From contig NZ_JAHOPB010000001.1 of the NCBI RefSeq assembly GCF_019039055.1, positions 2,454,001-2,518,000 on the forward strand: DNA of 64,000 nucleotides, given 5' to 3'. Each line of letters starts with the position of its first letter. Positions within the stretch are counted from its first letter, which is position 1. This document shows, one piece after another, positions 45,901-53,241 of this stretch. Origin of the DNA: Reyranella humidisoli. Lineage in GTDB: Bacteria > Pseudomonadota > Alphaproteobacteria > Reyranellales > Reyranellaceae. Under the pieces are notes generated by a model. That model worked only from the letters and a program-made list of their open reading frames with translations, ran no database searches and had not been told where the DNA came from. The translations under genes and the position numbers were made by a program.

Positions 45901-47575
45901 CGAAGAACGACCAGCCGTTGGGTTCGCTGGAGGCGAAGGCGATGTCGGCGGTCGTGAGCGCGTTGGGCGCGGTGAAAGAAATCGCCAGGTCTGTCGCCGA
46001 ATCGAAGCTTCCCGGCGTCCTCTGCAGGTAGAGCACCGTATCGGTCGCGTTGGATTCGATCAGCACGTTGGCGCTGGTGAAGCCGAGCGCCGAGACGTCG
46101 ATCGTGTCAGAGCCACTATGGAAGCCGACGATCGTGTCGTAGCCCGTCACCAGATTGCTGTCGCCATAGGCGGTGTACACGAACGTGTCCCCGCTCGTGC
46201 CGGCGTAGAATTGATCGCCACCGCCGCGGCCGTCGAAGATGCCGGCCTTGTTGCTGGCCTGGATGATGTCGACGCCGTCCGAGCCATTGACGTTGGGGAC
46301 GTTGGCGATCGAATCGACGAAGGTGTAGGTGCCGTTGTCGATCACATAGGCGTTGTGGCCGTGATGCAGGTCGACGTAGATGCCGCGCCCCGCGCCGGTG
46401 ATGGCGCCATAGTCGACCGTGTTGTTGGAATACTGGCTCGTGTCCGCTGCCGAGGCACCGCCCCAGATCTGATTGTAGGTGGCATTGCCCGACAGGAAGA
46501 GATTCGTGCCCTGACCGCCGTAGAGAGCGTTGCTCCCGCCGCCGCCGTCGAGCGTCGCGACAACGTTGTAGCCGATCTGCTGCGTCGGATTGGCGATCAG
46601 CACGTCGTCGCCGGCGCCGCCGGTCAGCTGGCCGCCGTTCTGTGCACCCACGATGACGGCGCCGCCGGAGCCGGCGGTGACCGAACCGGAGATCCTGCCG
46701 AGCGTCGCGTCGAAGATCTGGCTGGTGCCGTCGCCCAGCTGCACGTTGCCGTCGATGGTGCCGGCATTGCCGAAGAAAGCGCCGTCGCCGTCGCCGAAGG
46801 TGATGCCGCCCATCGTGCCGTAGTTCAGCCCATAGGCCTGGTTGCCGTTGCCCCAGGTCAGCGCGCCCATCGTGCCGAGGTTCAGGAACTGGCCGTCGTC
46901 GCCGTCGCCGAAGGTGACGTCGCCGCCGCTGCCCACCGTCGCGCCGGTGATGGAGCCCGTCGCCAGGTTGCTGAAGGAGGCGCCATCGCCATCGCCCAGC
47001 ACGAGATCGCCGTTGATCAGGCCGCCGTTGAGGATCTGCTCGGTGACGAGGCTGCCCTCGGCATCGTAGCCGCCGATGATCGTGCCGGTGATGCCGTTGA
47101 CGAGGGAGAAGAGGGAGGTCGTGGCAATGCTGCCCACCTGGGAAATGGCGAGGCCAGCCGAGGTTACGAGCCCGTTGTTCACGATCTGCCCGGCGCCGTC
47201 GACGCTGATCGCGCTGCTGGTGGGCGCGGCCGCGCTCACGATGCCGGCGTTCTGGATATCGACGCTGCCGCTCGCACCGGTGGCGACGGCGACGATGGCG
47301 GAGCCGATAGTCGAGCCGATGGTCCCGGCGGCGAAGTTCAGGATGGTGGTTGTCTGGTTCTGGGCGCCGAGCGAAATGCCGGCATCGTATCCGAGGATCC
47401 GGCCATTGTTCTGGACGGTTCCGCCGCCCGGCCCTGTCACGCCGACGAAGCCAGCGCTGCTGGCTATGATGATGATGTTCAGCGGAACGAGGAGCTCGTC
47501 GTCCGTTCCGGGAAACACGAAGCCATTGCTTGTGGTTGTGGTGGTGGTGGTGTTCGTCGCAATGAAGGTCGCCAT
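42902..47575 (-). CDS. Giant S53 (sedolisin) peptidase with solenoid/RTX-like N-terminus
   Basis: The 1557-residue protein has no signal peptide; it begins with a poly-Thr run. Residues about 50-300 are Gly/Asn/Asp-rich repeats such as FGDGDGAFFGNAGTIDGN, then RTX-like stretches (LTGGAGDDVLIA, GTSGDTFVYTAYGDS) to about 500. A propeptide-like part (550-760) precedes the peptidase: Glu861 and Asp865 in SERSLD, Asp952 in SSGDGG, and Ser1136 in GGTSAATP, with Ca2+ residues near Asp1181 and Asp1214. The C-terminus has a DUF4114-like GGDHDFNDLVV. These are all S53 catalytic residues, so it should be active at low pH. Type I export is possible, but no exporter genes are near. Confidence 0.88.
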   Translation of the reverse strand: MATFIATNTTTTTTTSNGFVFPGTDDELLVPLNIIIIASSAGFVGVTGPGGGTVQNNGRILGYDAGISLGAQNQTTTILNFAAGTIGSTIGSAIVAVATGASGSVDIQNAGIVSAAAPTSSAISVDGAGQIVNNGLVTSAGLAISQVGSIATTSLFSLVNGITGTIIGGYDAEGSLVTEQILNGGLINGDLVLGDGDGASFSNLATGSITGATVGSGGDVTFGDGDDGQFLNLGTMGALTWGNGNQAYGLNYGTMGGITFGDGDGAFFGNAGTIDGNVQLGDGTSQIFDATLGRISGSVTAGSGGAVIVGAQNGGQLTGGAGDDVLIANPTQQIGYNVVATLDGGGGSNALYGGQGTNLFLSGNATYNQIWGGASAADTSQYSNNTVDYGAITGAGRGIYVDLHHGHNAYVIDNGTYTFVDSIANVPNVNGSDGVDIIQASNKAGIFDGRGGGDQFYAGTSGDTFVYTAYGDSNLVTGYDTIVGFHSGSDTIDVSALGFTSANVLIESNATDTVLYLQRTPGSFDSATDLAISFTAPNALTTADIAFASSEPNGWSFFDYNSYYGTGYPDPAYMPTGMTPFSDNINVGLVLERAFDPTRLLQSDWGTRQKALALLGDDPFSVYGAREQDYNDLISALDELQIARSTNPAYESSAHSRTVWVSLTPTEFSTLFGTKLFGTPPNPANADSSWSDLYWNGNLVLNPAISTLGTVKGLSFDIDYIYNMAAVVGANGTLPDGTLPDGTVPASTYTIPPGPQGQGNGANDGSPFPVNPQIVAERYNFPLISHAHVQTGKLGLIEPGMGTDTYGASGASGLAIPNTDSGFAQLLDQYRNTIKVTDTNGAHVIGQQQGGTLSGNADTSERSLDVGVATAINPNSTLALYAGSGTADNAGASVYTAYQSAFFDRDPASVVSSSFRFTAAQAGVDSPFLWAARELMIDAALRNITVFQSSGDGGSSYALGNGLTNTSNARASEYSVIVGGTSTSTVAVASGDPTLNGQSTNPAFTNILGLAQEGDLGILWQLVAGGLTTPPPTGTDTGTDGDWFVETVWNHYNLLSPGVFDPSYTSNDAGNGGVDYTQPTPWYQSALLPFAPPVTTDSAHVTGRGVPDVAALASGNTFYTVPTPDLQGTRGDGGTSAATPLWASLALQINAVFNDQHLPALGYMTDLLYIAAAVAPASFNDVTIGNNNSSYVEGGEPLGLTATNIGYAAGPGYDLASGLGSPNGLLLARALTAIAQSQMNYSETVPDVADLNGGSWEAGTRETLLVQTTLHNPTGVASTTGGTVSVSAGDETLDFISRATDAYAWTSRFAGQVEQEGFASDLMVLFDRQQQGALHELTVEAGDALSVAINGSQASGSAGLLTSDFGFIDFQTADGSTVRLARPVAVAETVQVPTVDPDQQPDGTAIVRLRQSDTDALAVRFYKVDDYTGAVGGMKPGDAGYAAAALAAAYTLTSGGSVSDPTSATGPGYGQPGEATFQVRPGDIIAMQLQNITTGNTYWAFSQANETAGGQPVGHLWNYGLNTWGWEAGAGGGDHDFNDLVVQLDFTSAYGHGYLMN

Positions 47576-47934
47576 TCCGCTTCAACCCCGAGACTGCTCG
47601 CCCCCGCGATCAAGGTGCGGGAACCATAAATTTGTCCAGAAATCCGACGTGGCGCTACCGGAAACGAGCAGCCGTCGCGTCGCACTTTTCCGTCAAAGTC
47701 CAGCTGCTCTGGGGGATCGCCCCCTCTGCGAAGTGGCCTCCGCCGCGTCGCCGAAGAAACGCTCGGGCGGGGAGATCGCGCGGGGACCGCCGACGATGGT
47801 GCCCACCTGTTGAAGGATGCCGGGCGATAGGCACGGCCCAACCATCAGTTCGAACTTTTTGCCAAGCCCTGCCGCAATCCGGCCTGCGCCTTCCTGTTGC
47901 CCGGCATCACGAATCAACCGGGAAGGAGAGTTCC
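47576..47934. other. 359-bp gap between S53 peptidase and 51-aa gene
   Basis: Two divergent genes start at its ends, so it must hold both promoters. No clear -35/-10 pair, repeat or RNA structure is evident by eye. The last bases form the strong ribosome site of the 51-aa gene (GGAAGGAGAG). Confidence 0.5.
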
Positions 47935-48090
47935 ATGAACACAACCGTTATCGACCGGGACCGGACAGCGACCTTCGGCACCGACCGGGCAGGGAGCGAG
48001 GCATCCCTTCAGGTGAAAGATGTCGCCGCCTTCATCATGGCGGCGGTGATGACGTTGGGCCCGCTCGCGGCTACGACCCTGTTTCGGTAG
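47935..48090 (+). CDS. Small protein, 51 aa
   Basis: The product begins MNTTVIDRDRTATFGTDRAG and ends with a hydrophobic segment FIMAAVMTLGPLAATTLF, so it may be a membrane-bound or export-related peptide. The ribosome site GGAAGGAG lies seven bases before the ATG, which makes translation likely. I recognise no family. It is convergent with the phoD-like gene. Confidence 0.6.
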   Translation: MNTTVIDRDRTATFGTDRAGSEASLQVKDVAAFIMAAVMTLGPLAATTLFR

Positions 48091-48169
48091 GACTCGTCAG
48101 GCCGCCCTCCCATCAGGCGGATCGCGAGTTGGTTCACGAACGCCAACGGCATGCCGTTCGCGCCGGTCC

Positions 48170-49720
48170 TTAAGCCTGCCGCGCGCCCACCGCGCCATCC
48201 TCGACGACGAAGGTCGCGAGCCGCGCGACCGTGCCGTCCTTCTTCTTTTCGTCGTCGATCACCTCGAAGCCGACCGTGCAGCGCGCCGGCGTAAGGTCCA
48301 CGGTGGCGTAGCCGCGGCGGTCGCCGCGCGCGTACTTCACATGAGGGTTGGCCGCGAGGGCGTCGCGCAGGCCCTTCGCGCCGGGGCCTTCGGAGGTGAT
48401 GGACGTGCCGACGAATTCGGTCGCGACGGGCGGTGCCGTTGGCCGCGTGGGGTCGCGGGCGAGATCGGCCACGAAGAAGGCATGGCGGTCGCCGCCGATG
48501 ACGATCGGGTTGCGCGGCCGGTGCGTGGCGATCGAGTCGAGCAGGCGGCGCCGCGCGTTGGGATAGCCGTCCCAGCCGTCCATCCAGAAGCGATGCGCGC
48601 TCTCGGTCGGCCGGTCGAGCTCGGCCATCAGGGTCTGCTGCGCGACGACGGTCCAGCGTGCCTTCGAATTGCGGATCTGCGTGTCCAACCACGCCTCCTG
48701 CGCGCGACCCAGCATGGTGCGCTCCTCCAGCGTGCGCTCGGGGCAATCGGGCACGGTGACGGGGCGCGCACCGTTCACGCAGGCCGGCGCCGAGCGATAT
48801 TGCCGGTCGTCGAGCAGCATCACGTCGAGCATGTCGCCGAACCGGTAGCGCTCGTAGATCGTGGCGGTCGGGCCGCGCGGCCGCGCCGAGGCCGTCAGCG
48901 GCATGTGCTCGTAGTAGGCCTGGTAGGCCGCCGCCCGCATCTTCAGGAAATGCGCGGGATCGCGCGTCGTGTAGGAACGGTCGTCGGCATAGTCGTCGGC
49001 AACTTCGTGGTCGTCCCAGATCGACAGCCACGGCGCAGCGGCGTGGGCGGCCTGCAGGTCGCCATCGAGCTTGTACAGCGCGTAGCGGTCGCGGAATTCC
49101 GGCAGCGTCGTCGGGATGCCGACTTCGTGCCGGCGCACGAGTCGCGATCCCCAGGACTTCTCGTAGATGTAGTCGCCGAGATGGATGACGAGATCGAGGT
49201 CGCGCGCCGCCATATCGCGATAGGCCGCGAAATAGCCCTGCTCGTATTGCTGGCACGAGGCGAAGGCGAAGCGCAGCCTCTGCGGGGCGCCGGTGGCGGC
49301 GGGCGCGGTGCGGGTGCGGCCGGTCGGACTCTGGGCGGTGCCGGCACGGAACCGGTACCAGTAGGGACGCCCCGGCTTGAGGCCGCGCACGTCCGCATGA
49401 ACCGAATGGGCGAACGCCGGGACGGCCTGTTCGGTGCCCCGCGCGACGATCCGGGAGAAGGATTCGTCCTCGGCGACCAGCCAGTCGACCGCGACAGGTG
49501 TGTCCGGCATGCCGCCCCCTTCGAGCGGCTGCGGCGCGAGGCGCGTCCACAGAACGACGCCGTCTTCGCGCGGCGCGCCCGAGGCGATGCCCAGGGTGAA
49601 GGGATCGCCGGAGAAGCCCGGCGGTGCCGCGCGCGAGATCGCGAAGGGGGCTGCGACCAACGCACTCCCCAGCGACCCTGCCAGGAAGCCGCGGCGGGCA
49701 AGACCCCGGTTCGTGCTCAT
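48170..49720 (-). CDS. PhoD-like alkaline phosphatase/phosphodiesterase
   Basis: The 516-residue protein has a twin-arginine-type leader (RRGFLAGSLGSALVAAPFAI). The mature domain shows FTLGIASGAPREDGVVLWTR, a PYWYRFRAG linker, HLGDYIYEKSWG, WDDHEVADDYA and IVIGGDRHAFFVADL, the PhoD metal-ligand sequence. PhoD enzymes release phosphate from phosphodiesters outside the cytoplasm using Ca2+/Fe3+. It lies between the S53 gene region and the cellulose operon, and is divergent from the latter. Confidence 0.92.
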   Translation of the reverse strand: MSTNRGLARRGFLAGSLGSALVAAPFAISRAAPPGFSGDPFTLGIASGAPREDGVVLWTRLAPQPLEGGGMPDTPVAVDWLVAEDESFSRIVARGTEQAVPAFAHSVHADVRGLKPGRPYWYRFRAGTAQSPTGRTRTAPAATGAPQRLRFAFASCQQYEQGYFAAYRDMAARDLDLVIHLGDYIYEKSWGSRLVRRHEVGIPTTLPEFRDRYALYKLDGDLQAAHAAAPWLSIWDDHEVADDYADDRSYTTRDPAHFLKMRAAAYQAYYEHMPLTASARPRGPTATIYERYRFGDMLDVMLLDDRQYRSAPACVNGARPVTVPDCPERTLEERTMLGRAQEAWLDTQIRNSKARWTVVAQQTLMAELDRPTESAHRFWMDGWDGYPNARRRLLDSIATHRPRNPIVIGGDRHAFFVADLARDPTRPTAPPVATEFVGTSITSEGPGAKGLRDALAANPHVKYARGDRRGYATVDLTPARCTVGFEVIDDEKKKDGTVARLATFVVEDGAVGARQA

Positions 49721-49776
49721 CTCGCCGACCTCCGTTGCGCGGTCCGCGACACCGCTTTAGGGACGGGCGCTAACAT

Positions 49777-49802
49777 GCACTGATATATAGCGTATATTGT
49801 GC
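49777..49802. promoter_or_regulatory. Imperfect palindrome upstream of the cellulose operon
   Basis: GCACTGATATATAG followed by CGTATATTGTGC forms a 26-bp imperfect palindrome (outer GCAC/GTGC, inner ATATA/TATAT). It lies 60 bp before the first bcs gene in a 142-bp divergent gap, and could be the operator or the -10 region of the operon. Confidence 0.45.
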
Positions 49803-49862
49803 TTGGATGCGTGACGGAGCACGAAGGATGGTGTATCGAAATCATAGGGTCGAGATACGGAC

Positions 49863-50303
49863 ATGACGATCAAGAACAACGATGACGTCGCCCATCTCCT
49901 GGACGCAACAGGCCGCACCGGCACGCCCTATCGGGAATTCGAAAGCTCGGCGGATCAAATGTCAGCACCCCTGATCGATGCCATTTTCGGCAAGGATGGC
50001 CCAATCGCCGAGCCGGAAGACGTGCCTCTGGCGATCGCGCAGGCGCCCGGCCACGATCTGCTGGCCGACGTTTTCGACCGCGCGCCGGCTGCCGCGCCGC
50101 TGCAAGCCGTCGATCGCGGCGGGTGGCGTGGCCCCGCGCCCCGGCCCACTCCGGCCATGCCGGCTCGGGTCCCTGCGGCATCCGTTGGCCCTGTGAGATC
50201 GCTGGGCGACATTCGCCGCATTATCACCCAACGGGCCGACCAGGCGGCCAAGCCGGCGTCGAGCGACAGTCTCAACGGACTGTTCGACCGACTGGCACGG
50301 TGA
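49863..50303 (+). CDS. BcsR/BcsP-like cellulose-operon protein
   Basis: The 146-residue protein begins MTIKNNDDVAHLLDATGRTG, then TPYREFESS and APLIDAIFG, resembling the short N-terminal motif of BcsR/BcsP proteins. A Pro/Ala-rich middle precedes a C-terminal SLGDIRRIITQ...SLNGLFDRLAR. BcsR and BcsP are small cytoplasmic proteins that assist cellulose synthase assembly or localisation. It is the first gene of the operon and its stop overlaps bcsQ (TGATG). Identity rests on position and weak sequence resemblance. Confidence 0.55.
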   Translation: MTIKNNDDVAHLLDATGRTGTPYREFESSADQMSAPLIDAIFGKDGPIAEPEDVPLAIAQAPGHDLLADVFDRAPAAAPLQAVDRGGWRGPAPRPTPAMPARVPAASVGPVRSLGDIRRIITQRADQAAKPASSDSLNGLFDRLAR

Positions 50304-51079
50304 TGTCGGTCGTCTGCTTCTGTTCGCCCAAGGGCGGTGTAGGCAAGACTTCCCTCAGCATCAACGTCGCGGGCGTGCTGGCGCGCTCGGGGCTGCGGGT
50401 GCTTGTGGTCGATCTCGACGTCCAGAATTCGATGCGGCTGCATGCCGGCATCCAGCTCGCCGACGACCGCGGCTGGGCGCCTTGTCTGGTGCACGGTCGC
50501 TCCATCCGCGAGGGCGTGCTGACGGCCGGCACCAATCTTCTCGTCCTGCCGTACGGGCAGGTCAACGCGGCCGAGCTTCATGCCGTGTCCGACCATCTCG
50601 CCCGCAACGGCGACTGGCTGGCCCACACGCTCGCGCCGTTCATCGAGCGCGGCTTCGTCGTGGTGATCGATACGCCGCCGGGTCCGTCGGTCTTCCTCGA
50701 GCAGACCCGGTCGATCTCGACCCTCGACGTCGTCATCCTGCAGGCCGACGCCACCTCTGTGTCGCTGCTCTCGGCGGTGGAGACCGCGAGCTTCCTCGGT
50801 GTGCGGTCGGCGGATGGGCGACGCGAGGTGCGCTACGTGTTCAACCTCGTGGACATGCGGCGCAAGCTGACCCGCGAGGTGATCGCGCTTCTGCGGCGCC
50901 GGCTGGGCCAATCGATGATGGGCATCGTGAATTACGACGACAGCTTCGGCGATGCCGTCGCCCACCAGCAGCTCCTGGTCGACCGGGCGCCCGTGAGCAA
51001 GGCGGCGGCGGACGTGCGGGGCGTGGCCGCGGCAATCCAGGGACTGCTCGTTTCCAGTGGAGACCCGGGGCCGGCATGA
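50303..51079 (+). CDS. bcsQ: Cellulose synthesis protein BcsQ (MinD-like ATPase)
   Basis: The 258-residue protein begins MSVVCFCSPKGGVGKTSLSI, a deviant Walker A with signature lysines at 10 and 15. VVDLDVQNSMRLHAG follows, and later FVVVIDTPPGPSVF (Walker B). BcsQ-type ATPases position or assemble the cellulose machinery at the inner membrane. It overlaps the upstream gene (TGATG) and bcsA (ATGA), so translation is coupled. The open frame extends upstream but the ATG at 50303 fits the fold. Confidence 0.9.
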   Translation: MSVVCFCSPKGGVGKTSLSINVAGVLARSGLRVLVVDLDVQNSMRLHAGIQLADDRGWAPCLVHGRSIREGVLTAGTNLLVLPYGQVNAAELHAVSDHLARNGDWLAHTLAPFIERGFVVVIDTPPGPSVFLEQTRSISTLDVVILQADATSVSLLSAVETASFLGVRSADGRREVRYVFNLVDMRRKLTREVIALLRRRLGQSMMGIVNYDDSFGDAVAHQQLLVDRAPVSKAAADVRGVAAAIQGLLVSSGDPGPA

Positions 51080-53241
51080 CCTCACCCAGCGACGCGCTGC
51101 CCAGTGAAACGCGGCCGGTCTCCCTGGCCACGAGGCTCTTCTATCTGCTGGTTTCGGTCGTCGCCCTGGTGCCCGCCGCCTTCGTCATCATCACGCCGTT
51201 CGACCTGCAGACGCAGGCCATCTTCGCCGTCTTCACGGCCGCCATCTTCCTGTTGGTCAACCGCTTCAAGAATCGCACCGCGACCCTGATCATCGTCACG
51301 CTGTCGGCCATCGTGTCGACCCGTTACCTCTGGTGGCGGACGACCGAGACGCTGGGCTTCATCGATCCGTTCGACATGATGTTCGGCTACGGCCTCTATG
51401 CCGCCGAGGTCTATGCCTGGATCGTGCTGATGATCGGCTATTTCCAGGTGCTCTGGCCGCTCGAACGGCAGCCCGCGCCGTTGCCGGCCGACGTCAAGGA
51501 ATGGCCCACGGTCGACGTCTACATCCCGACCTACAACGAAAGCCTCGACGTGGTGAAGCCGACCGTGCTGGCGGCGATGGCGATGGATTACCCGGCCGAC
51601 AAGTTCAAGGTCTACATCCTGGACGACGGCCGCCGGCCGGAATTCAAGCGCTTCGCCGAGGCGGCGGGCTGCGGCTACCTGATCCGGCCGAGCAACGAGC
51701 ACGCCAAGGCCGGCAACATCAACCACGCGCTGACGGTCACCAAGGGCAAGCTGATCGCCATCTTCGACTGCGACCACATCCCGACGCGGGCCTTCCTGCA
51801 GATGACGGTCGGCTGGTTCCTGCGCGACCGCAAGCTCGGCATGCTGCAGACGCCGCACCATTTCTATTCGCCCGATCCGTTCGAGCGCAATCTCGGCACC
51901 TACGGTCGCGTGCCCAACGAGGGCCAGCTGTTCTACGGCCTGATCCAGCCCGGCAACGACTTCTGGAACGCGACCTTCTTCTGCGGCTCGTGCGCGGTGC
52001 TGAACCGCGACGCCCTCGACGAAGTGGGCGGCATCGCCGTCGAGACTGTGACGGAGGACGCCCACACCTCGCTGCGCATGCATCGCAAGGGATGGAACAC
52101 CGCCTACCTGCGCTGGCCGCTGGCGTCGGGCCTGGCGACCGAGCGGCTCTCGATCCATATCGGCCAGCGCATGCGCTGGGCGCGCGGCATGATCCAGATC
52201 TTCCGCACCGACAATCCGCTGCTGGGGCGGGGCCTGAGCTTCGGCCAGCGCATCTGCTACCTCAATGCGATGATGTACTTTCTGTTCCCGGTGCCGCGCT
52301 TCGTCTTCCTGACGGCGCCGGTGGCGTACCTGGTCACCTCGCAGAACATCATCGTCGCCAGCGCGCTCATGGTCCTGGTCTATGCCGGGCCGCACATGTT
52401 CCACACGCTGAGTACGCAGTCGCGGCTCGACGGACGCTACCGCTATTCGTTCTGGGGTGAGATCTACGACAACGTGCTGCTGTTTCACATCATGGGACCG
52501 ACGCTGCTGGCGCTGATCAATCCCAAGGCCGGCAGCTTCAACGTCACCAGCAAGGGCGGCATCCTCGAGAAGGAACTCTACGATACGCCCATCATGCGGC
52601 CGCTGATGATCCTGGCGGTCGTTCTGCTGGGCGCGATCGGCGTCGGCGTCTATCGCCTGATCTTCACCGAACTGTTCCCGGGCGATGCGCCCGTGCTCTG
52701 GATGAACCTGTTCTGGTGCTTCTACAGCGCCTTCACCGTCTTCGCCGCGCTGGCCGTCGGCCGCGAGCGACGACAGGTCCGCGCCCAGCCACGCGTGCGG
52801 ATCAGGCAGCCGGTGGCCCTTTATTTCGACGGCCGCCGGTCGTTGCTGGGCCGCACCGAGGATCTGTCCCTCGGCGGCGGCCTGTTGCGCATGGACGACG
52901 ACGCGACCGACGTGACGATCAACGAAGAGGTGTTCGTCAACTTCGAGCAGATCGAGGGCGACTCCGGCGTTCCCGCGCGCGTCGTGGCGGTGAAGGGTCG
53001 AGAGGTCCGTCTCGAATTCATGCCCCAGTCGCTCGACGACGAGCGCACGATCGTGAGCGCCGTGTTCGGGCGTGCCGATGCCTGGCTGAACTGGGACGAC
53101 CGGCCGCCGGATACCGTCGGCAAGTCGCTGATCGATCTGTCGGGCGCCATTCGCGGTCTGGCCGGGATGGCCTTCCGCAACATCCGTCGTTCGCGGGAGG
53201 TGGTCCAGCAACCGCTGGCGGCGCCGTCGAGGCCGACGTGA
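51076..53241 (+). CDS. bcsA: Cellulose synthase catalytic subunit with PilZ domain
   Basis: The 721-residue membrane protein has the family 2 glycosyltransferase motifs: DDG at 183-185, DCDH at 231-234, TED at 326-328 and QRMRW at 364-368. Hydrophobic helices flank the GT domain. The C-terminal PilZ domain has the RxxxR-type motif around residues 565-573 and DLSLGGG at 596-602, so it binds c-di-GMP. It polymerises UDP-glucose into cellulose and passes it through the membrane. It overlaps bcsQ (ATGA) and bcsB (GTGA). Confidence 0.96.
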   Translation: MTSPSDALPSETRPVSLATRLFYLLVSVVALVPAAFVIITPFDLQTQAIFAVFTAAIFLLVNRFKNRTATLIIVTLSAIVSTRYLWWRTTETLGFIDPFDMMFGYGLYAAEVYAWIVLMIGYFQVLWPLERQPAPLPADVKEWPTVDVYIPTYNESLDVVKPTVLAAMAMDYPADKFKVYILDDGRRPEFKRFAEAAGCGYLIRPSNEHAKAGNINHALTVTKGKLIAIFDCDHIPTRAFLQMTVGWFLRDRKLGMLQTPHHFYSPDPFERNLGTYGRVPNEGQLFYGLIQPGNDFWNATFFCGSCAVLNRDALDEVGGIAVETVTEDAHTSLRMHRKGWNTAYLRWPLASGLATERLSIHIGQRMRWARGMIQIFRTDNPLLGRGLSFGQRICYLNAMMYFLFPVPRFVFLTAPVAYLVTSQNIIVASALMVLVYAGPHMFHTLSTQSRLDGRYRYSFWGEIYDNVLLFHIMGPTLLALINPKAGSFNVTSKGGILEKELYDTPIMRPLMILAVVLLGAIGVGVYRLIFTELFPGDAPVLWMNLFWCFYSAFTVFAALAVGRERRQVRAQPRVRIRQPVALYFDGRRSLLGRTEDLSLGGGLLRMDDDATDVTINEEVFVNFEQIEGDSGVPARVVAVKGREVRLEFMPQSLDDERTIVSAVFGRADAWLNWDDRPPDTVGKSLIDLSGAIRGLAGMAFRNIRRSREVVQQPLAAPSRPT

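Noticed and set aside
45611..47629. 672-residue open frame on the plus strand
   Set aside because: Antisense to the S53 protein; its apparent repeats mirror the Gly-rich repeats on the coding strand.
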